From positions 1 to 10,175 of the forward strand of contig JADGCR010000066.1 in the NCBI GenBank assembly GCA_015228895.1: a stretch of 10,175 nt of DNA. Direction: 5' to 3'. Shown here in pieces: positions 7,266-10,175 of the stretch. Each line of letters starts with the position of its first letter. Positions within the stretch are counted from its first letter, which is position 1. The translations under genes were made by a program, and so were the position numbers. Below the pieces are notes generated by a model. The model did not search any database. It saw only the letters and a list, made by a program, of their open reading frames with translations, and had not been told where the DNA came from. The DNA comes from Magnetococcales bacterium (lineage in GTDB: Bacteria; Pseudomonadota; Magnetococcia; Magnetococcales; Magnetaquicoccaceae).

Positions 7266-7294
7266 TTGACAATGAGAGTGCTTCCCATTTAAAT
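7266..7294 (+). promoter_or_regulatory. Sigma-70-type promoter of the feo operon
   Basis: A perfect -35 TTGACA at 7266-7271 is separated by 17 bases from TTAAAT at 7289-7294, which matches the -10 consensus at four of six positions in an AT-rich patch. Transcription would start near 7301, giving a leader of about 40 bases before feoA. Confidence 0.6.
7271..7289 (+). promoter_or_regulatory. Fur-box-like operator in the feo promoter
   Basis: AATGAGAGTGCTTCCCATT is an imperfect 7-5-7 inverted repeat; AATGAGA pairs with TCCCATT at six of seven positions. It agrees with the proteobacterial Fur-box form AATGAGAATnATTCTCATT at 15 of the 18 defined positions. It fills the space between the -35 and -10 elements, where iron-loaded Fur would block RNA polymerase. 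Iron repression of feoAB is the expected regulation. Confidence 0.6.
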
Positions 7295-7342
7295 TTTAGG
7301 ATCGTCAATCATCCTCATTGGGTTTTCACTGGCAAGGTAAAC

Positions 7343-7576
7343 ATGAATCAAATGACACTCGCTGATTTGCAAGTCGGTAACACCGCCAAAATCGAGGGTC
7401 TGCTGGGAGATACCGTCAGCAAACGACGGCTGATGGCCCTCGGTCTGGTGAAAGGCAAGGAGATCGCCCTGGAAACCAAAGCCCCCATGGGGGATCCCAG
7501 GATCTATACCATACTGGGTTACCGCCTCTCCATCCGCAACGACGACGCCAGAAACGTCCTGGTTTCCAACGGTTGA
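7343..7576 (+). CDS. feoA: Ferrous iron transport protein A (FeoA)
   Basis: FeoA is a small cytoplasmic protein with an SH3-like fold needed for FeoB-driven Fe2+ uptake, probably by binding FeoB. The 77-residue length is typical. Family marks are LADLQVGNTAKI (6-17), RRLMALGLVKGKEI (28-41) and an APMGDPRIY...YRLSIR block (47-65) that includes the usual gly-asp-pro turn. The start is ATG 7343 with AAGG 5 bases upstream; the frame is open further left, but those residues do not belong to the family and would cover the promoter. It is the first gene of the feo operon, 36 bases before feoB and in the same reading frame. Confidence 0.96.
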   Translation: MNQMTLADLQVGNTAKIEGLLGDTVSKRRLMALGLVKGKEIALETKAPMGDPRIYTILGYRLSIRNDDARNVLVSNG

Positions 7577-7612
7577 TTCTGTCGCATCCCAGTCAAGGCA
7601 TGGAGGTTTGCC

Positions 7613-9745
7613 ATGGTGTCCAACAACCCGGTGACCATTGGGCTCGTCGGCAATCCGAACAGCGGAAAAACCACGATCTTCAATCAATTGTGCCACTCGC
7701 AGGATCCGGTTGGCAACTATCCTCGGGTGACGGTCGCCATCAAGCGACGCTCCTGCGCGGTGCAGGACAAACCGTTTCAACTGGTCGATCTTCCCGGAGT
7801 GTACGCCCTCACCACCCAGACCCCGGAAGAGAGCGCCGCCAGGGATTTCATCCACGACGACAAGGCGGACATCCTGGTCAATGTCATCGACGCCGGCAAT
7901 CTGGAGCGTTCCCTGTTCCTGAGCAGTCAGTTGATCGAACTGGGCAAACCGATCATCTTCATCCTCAACATGATCGACGAGGCCCAACGCAAGCAGCTGC
8001 GCATCGACACCGCCGCCCTCTCCGCGTTGCTGGGGGGGCCGGTGCTGGCGGTCAACGGGGTCACCGGCGCGGGTTTGGAAAACTTCAAAACCACCGTGTT
8101 GCACATGGCGGAACACCGACACCGCCCCGAACCCAGAATCCATCCCTACGACGACCATCTGGCCGCCGCCATCGTCCGGGTGCAAGGCCGGATCCGGGAA
8201 CTGCACCCGGACAAAATGGACGCCCACGCAACCCGCTGGCTGGCGATCAAGCTCCTGGAAGGGGATGACGCCCTGCTGCGCCGGGAAGGGGACCATGACC
8301 ATCTCCTGGAAATGGTGCGCCGGGAGCGCTACGACCTGGCCAGGGAACACGGCGGGGAGTGCGAAATGCTCTTTGCCGACGCCCGTTATGGCTTTGTGCA
8401 CGATCTGATCCTCAAGACGGTGCGCCAGACCCCGGAAATGGCCAACCACCTGGACCTGACCCGCAAACTGGACACCTGGCTGCTCCATAAACTCCTGGGC
8501 ATTCCCCTGTTCGTCGGTTTTTTGTGGCTGATGTTTCAATCCACGTTCACCTTGGGGAAATACCCCACCGGCTGGATTCAAGGCGCGGTGGACCTGATCA
8601 AGACGTGGGTCGGGGAGCTGTTGCCCGCGGGCATGGTCCACGACCTGGCGGTGGACGGCATCCTGGCGGGGGTGGGGGGGACCATCATCTTTCTGCCCAA
8701 TATCATCATTCTGTTTTTTTTCATGGCCATTTTCAGCGAAACCGGCTATCTGACCCGGGCCGCCTTTCTCATGGACCGGATGATGCACAGCTTCGGACTG
8801 CACGGCAAGGCCCTCATCCCCCTGGTGATCGGTTTCGGCTGCAATGTTCCGGCGGTCATGGCCACCCGCACCATCGAGAGCGACCGCTCCCGTCTCATCG
8901 CCATCCTGGTCAACCCGTTCATGCTGTGCGCCGCGCGTCTGCCGGTGTTCATCCTCTTCGCCGGGGCCTTTTTCACCGACATGGCGGGGACCATGGTGTT
9001 CCTGATGTACATGATCAGCATCGTCATGGCCATGGTGGCCTCCATCCTGCTGAACAAGTTCCTGCCGGACGGGCAACACGAGACCTTCATCATGGAACTG
9101 CCCCCCTACCGGCTGCCAACCCTGCGGATCCTGCTGTTCCACATGTGGGACAACGCCAAGGATTTTCTGCATAAAATCGCCGGGGTCATCCTGATCGGCT
9201 CCATTGTCCTGTGGTTCATGAAGGAGTTTCCCAAAACCGTGGAGTGGAGCGTGGATTACCAGGGCCAGATCGAGCGGTTGCAGGCCCAGCCCCCCAGCCC
9301 GGAACAACAGGAGGCCCTGAACACCCTGAACCGGGGGCGGGATCAGGAGGCCCTGGCCAAGAGCTATCTGGGACGCATCGCCCATGCCATGGCCCCGATC
9401 TTCGCTCCCCTGGAGCTGACCTGGCGGGATACGGTGGCCATTCTCACCGGCCTGATGGCCAAGGAGGTGGTGGTGGCCAGTTACGCGGTGCTCTACTCCC
9501 AAAACCGTGAAAACGCCGCCGAGTCCGCCTCGTTGCAGCAAATGTTGGGACAATCCATGTCCCCTCTGGTGGCGTTCGCCTTCATGGTGTTCGCCTTGTT
9601 GTACACCCCGTGTCTGGCCACCATCGCCACCATTCGCAGGGAGACCGGCGGCTGGAAATGGGCGGGCTTCTCCGTGGCCTTTTCCATGGTGTTCGCCTGG
9701 TGGCTGGCCTTCGGCATCGTCACCATCGGACATCTCATCGCGTGA
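7613..9745 (+). CDS. feoB: Ferrous iron transporter FeoB
   Basis: FeoB is the inner-membrane Fe2+ transporter with a cytoplasmic GTPase domain. It has 710 residues, somewhat shorter than E. coli FeoB (773) but within the family range. The GTPase motifs are G1 GNPNSGKT (13-20), G2 Thr at 40 in GNYPRVTV, G3 DLPG (59-62), G4 NMID (119-122) and a G5-like NGVTGAG (148-154). A helical regulatory domain follows to about residue 280. The membrane part contains two gate-like blocks, FLPN...GFGCNVPAVMATRTIE (360-422) and NPFMLCAARLPVF (434-446), and ends with YTPCLATIATIRRE (664-677). The conserved cysteines fall at 410, 439 and 667. The start ATG 7613 has a strong GGAGG 6 bases upstream. The stop overlaps the start of the next gene as GTGA, indicating translational coupling. 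Confidence 0.97.
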   Translation: MVSNNPVTIGLVGNPNSGKTTIFNQLCHSQDPVGNYPRVTVAIKRRSCAVQDKPFQLVDLPGVYALTTQTPEESAARDFIHDDKADILVNVIDAGNLERSLFLSSQLIELGKPIIFILNMIDEAQRKQLRIDTAALSALLGGPVLAVNGVTGAGLENFKTTVLHMAEHRHRPEPRIHPYDDHLAAAIVRVQGRIRELHPDKMDAHATRWLAIKLLEGDDALLRREGDHDHLLEMVRRERYDLAREHGGECEMLFADARYGFVHDLILKTVRQTPEMANHLDLTRKLDTWLLHKLLGIPLFVGFLWLMFQSTFTLGKYPTGWIQGAVDLIKTWVGELLPAGMVHDLAVDGILAGVGGTIIFLPNIIILFFFMAIFSETGYLTRAAFLMDRMMHSFGLHGKALIPLVIGFGCNVPAVMATRTIESDRSRLIAILVNPFMLCAARLPVFILFAGAFFTDMAGTMVFLMYMISIVMAMVASILLNKFLPDGQHETFIMELPPYRLPTLRILLFHMWDNAKDFLHKIAGVILIGSIVLWFMKEFPKTVEWSVDYQGQIERLQAQPPSPEQQEALNTLNRGRDQEALAKSYLGRIAHAMAPIFAPLELTWRDTVAILTGLMAKEVVVASYAVLYSQNRENAAESASLQQMLGQSMSPLVAFAFMVFALLYTPCLATIATIRRETGGWKWAGFSVAFSMVFAWWLAFGIVTIGHLIA

Positions 9746-9918
9746 ACGGTGACGCCCCCTGGGACGCGCCGGTTCTGGCCGTGATCTTTCTTCTCACCCT
9801 GGCGTACATCGTGCGGCACGTCCGGCGGCTGTTTTCCCGTGACGGGAGCGCCAAACCGGGGTGCCGGGGGTGCGGGGGGGGGTGCGGCAGCTCTTCCGGC
9901 TCTTCCCGCGGTCAATAA
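9742..9918 (+). CDS. FeoB-associated cysteine-rich membrane protein
   Basis: This 58-residue protein starts with GTG at 9742, which overlaps the feoB stop as GTGA, so it is probably made by translational coupling. One membrane helix spans about residues 9-24 (APVLAVIFLLTLAYIV) and is followed by a basic patch, RHVRRLFSR, which should face the cytoplasm. The tail has a C-x-x-C-x-x-x-C cluster at 41, 44 and 48 in a Gly-rich segment and ends in Ser/Gly residues. This architecture and position match the Pfam FeoB_associated family. Its job is not established; metal binding or FeoB assembly is an inference from the cysteines. It takes the position where enterobacteria have feoC. Its last 7 bases overlap the end of the convergent kinase gene. 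Confidence 0.8.
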   Translation: MNGDAPWDAPVLAVIFLLTLAYIVRHVRRLFSRDGSAKPGCRGCGGGCGSSSGSSRGQ

Positions 9919-10175
9919 AGGCCCAGAAAGGCGTGGGGATTCCACTCCAGGGGCGGCTCGTTCATCAGGGCCGCCTGCTCCCGCAACGAGAGGATGTGAT
10001 TGTCCCAGTAACGGGGGGCGTCGAACCAGGGAAAGGCCCGTGGAAAGGCGGGATCGTCCCAGCGCCGGGCGATCCAGGCGGCGTAATGGATCATCCGCAA
10101 GGTGCGCAAAGCCTCGATGAGGTGGATCTCACGGGGGTTGAAATCGTGGAACTTCTGATACCCCTTCAGCAAGGC
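9912..10175 (-). CDS. srkA: SrkA/YihE-type stress-response Ser/Thr kinase, C-terminal end
   Basis: Only the last 87 residues are visible; the frame is open to the right edge, so the catalytic part and start lie outside. The visible part contains FNPREIHLIEALRTLRMIHY, WIARRWDDPAFPRAFPWF and a closing EPPLEWNPHAF, which match the well-conserved C-terminus of SrkA (RdoA, YihE), a cytoplasmic kinase of the APH-like fold, about 328 residues in E. coli. SrkA is known to protect cells under envelope and oxidative stress. The TTG codon at 10172 is internal, not a start. The gene converges on the feo operon and its stop lies inside the last gene of that operon. Confidence 0.9.
   Translation of the reverse strand, partial: ALLKGYQKFHDFNPREIHLIEALRTLRMIHYAAWIARRWDDPAFPRAFPWFDAPRYWDNHILSLREQAALMNEPPLEWNPHAFLGLY

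Noticed and set aside
7276..7283. GAGTGCTT, resembling the right half of a CIRCE heat-shock element (GAGTGCTAA) near clpB
   Set aside because: The left half TTAGCACTC at the required spacing is absent. The bases lie inside the better-supported Fur-like repeat.
7289..9733. An 814-codon open frame on the minus strand, antisense to feoA and feoB
   Set aside because: It has the same cause: it is in codon register with feoA and feoB, which share one frame and avoid TTA, CTA and TCA. The predicted product is Gly/His/Gln-rich and resembles no family.
1..10175. CRISPR arrays, tRNA or rRNA genes, insertion sequences and integrase genes
   Set aside because: I found no regularly spaced repeats, no tRNA- or rRNA-like stretch and no transposase or integrase motifs. 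The only direct repeats are the two coding tandem repeats in the lipoprotein gene.

Overview
The window is compact, GC-rich and tightly packed, with no gene-free stretch over about 190 bases. It looks like a chromosome segment of a Pseudomonadota-type Gram-negative bacterium. The pointers are a DUF3426-type membrane protein, a lipoprotein with a lipobox, an 857-residue ClpB, a SrkA/YihE-type kinase, FeoA-FeoB, and a Fur-box-like site of the classic proteobacterial form. I considered a magnetotactic lineage such as Magnetococcia, but nothing in the sequence proves it.

Layout. (1) Positions 1-1293, plus: the C-terminal part of a DUF3426-type single-pass membrane protein with a long acidic linker; its start lies left of the window. 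(2) 1283-1678, minus: a small Rieske [2Fe-2S] protein converging on it with an 11-base overlap. (3) 1742-2524, plus: a lipoprotein with two copies of one small domain and proline/alanine linkers made of tandem DNA repeats. (4) A minus-strand run read right to left: clpB (7155-4582), then a COG1106/AbiLi/RloA-type AAA ATPase (4489-3218), then an RloB-like protein (3179-2538). (5) Divergent from clpB across a 187-base region: feoA (7343-7576), feoB (7613-9745) and a 58-residue FeoB-associated cysteine-rich membrane protein (9742-9918), an apparent ferrous-iron uptake operon with a Fur-like operator in its promoter. (6) 9912-10175, minus: the C-terminal end of a SrkA-type kinase running off the right edge.

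How they work together. The feo genes form one unit: FeoB transports Fe2+, FeoA is its small partner, and the cysteine-rich protein takes the place where some bacteria have FeoC. The ATPase plus RloB-like pair has the composition of an AbiL/RloAB-type two-gene defence module. The RloB-like partner has kept the family's C-terminal signature but appears to have lost most acidic residues of the Toprim-like centre. That is the most unusual thing here: either an inactivated effector or a divergent subfamily. The duplicated-domain lipoprotein is the least characterised protein. The remaining genes are housekeeping types.
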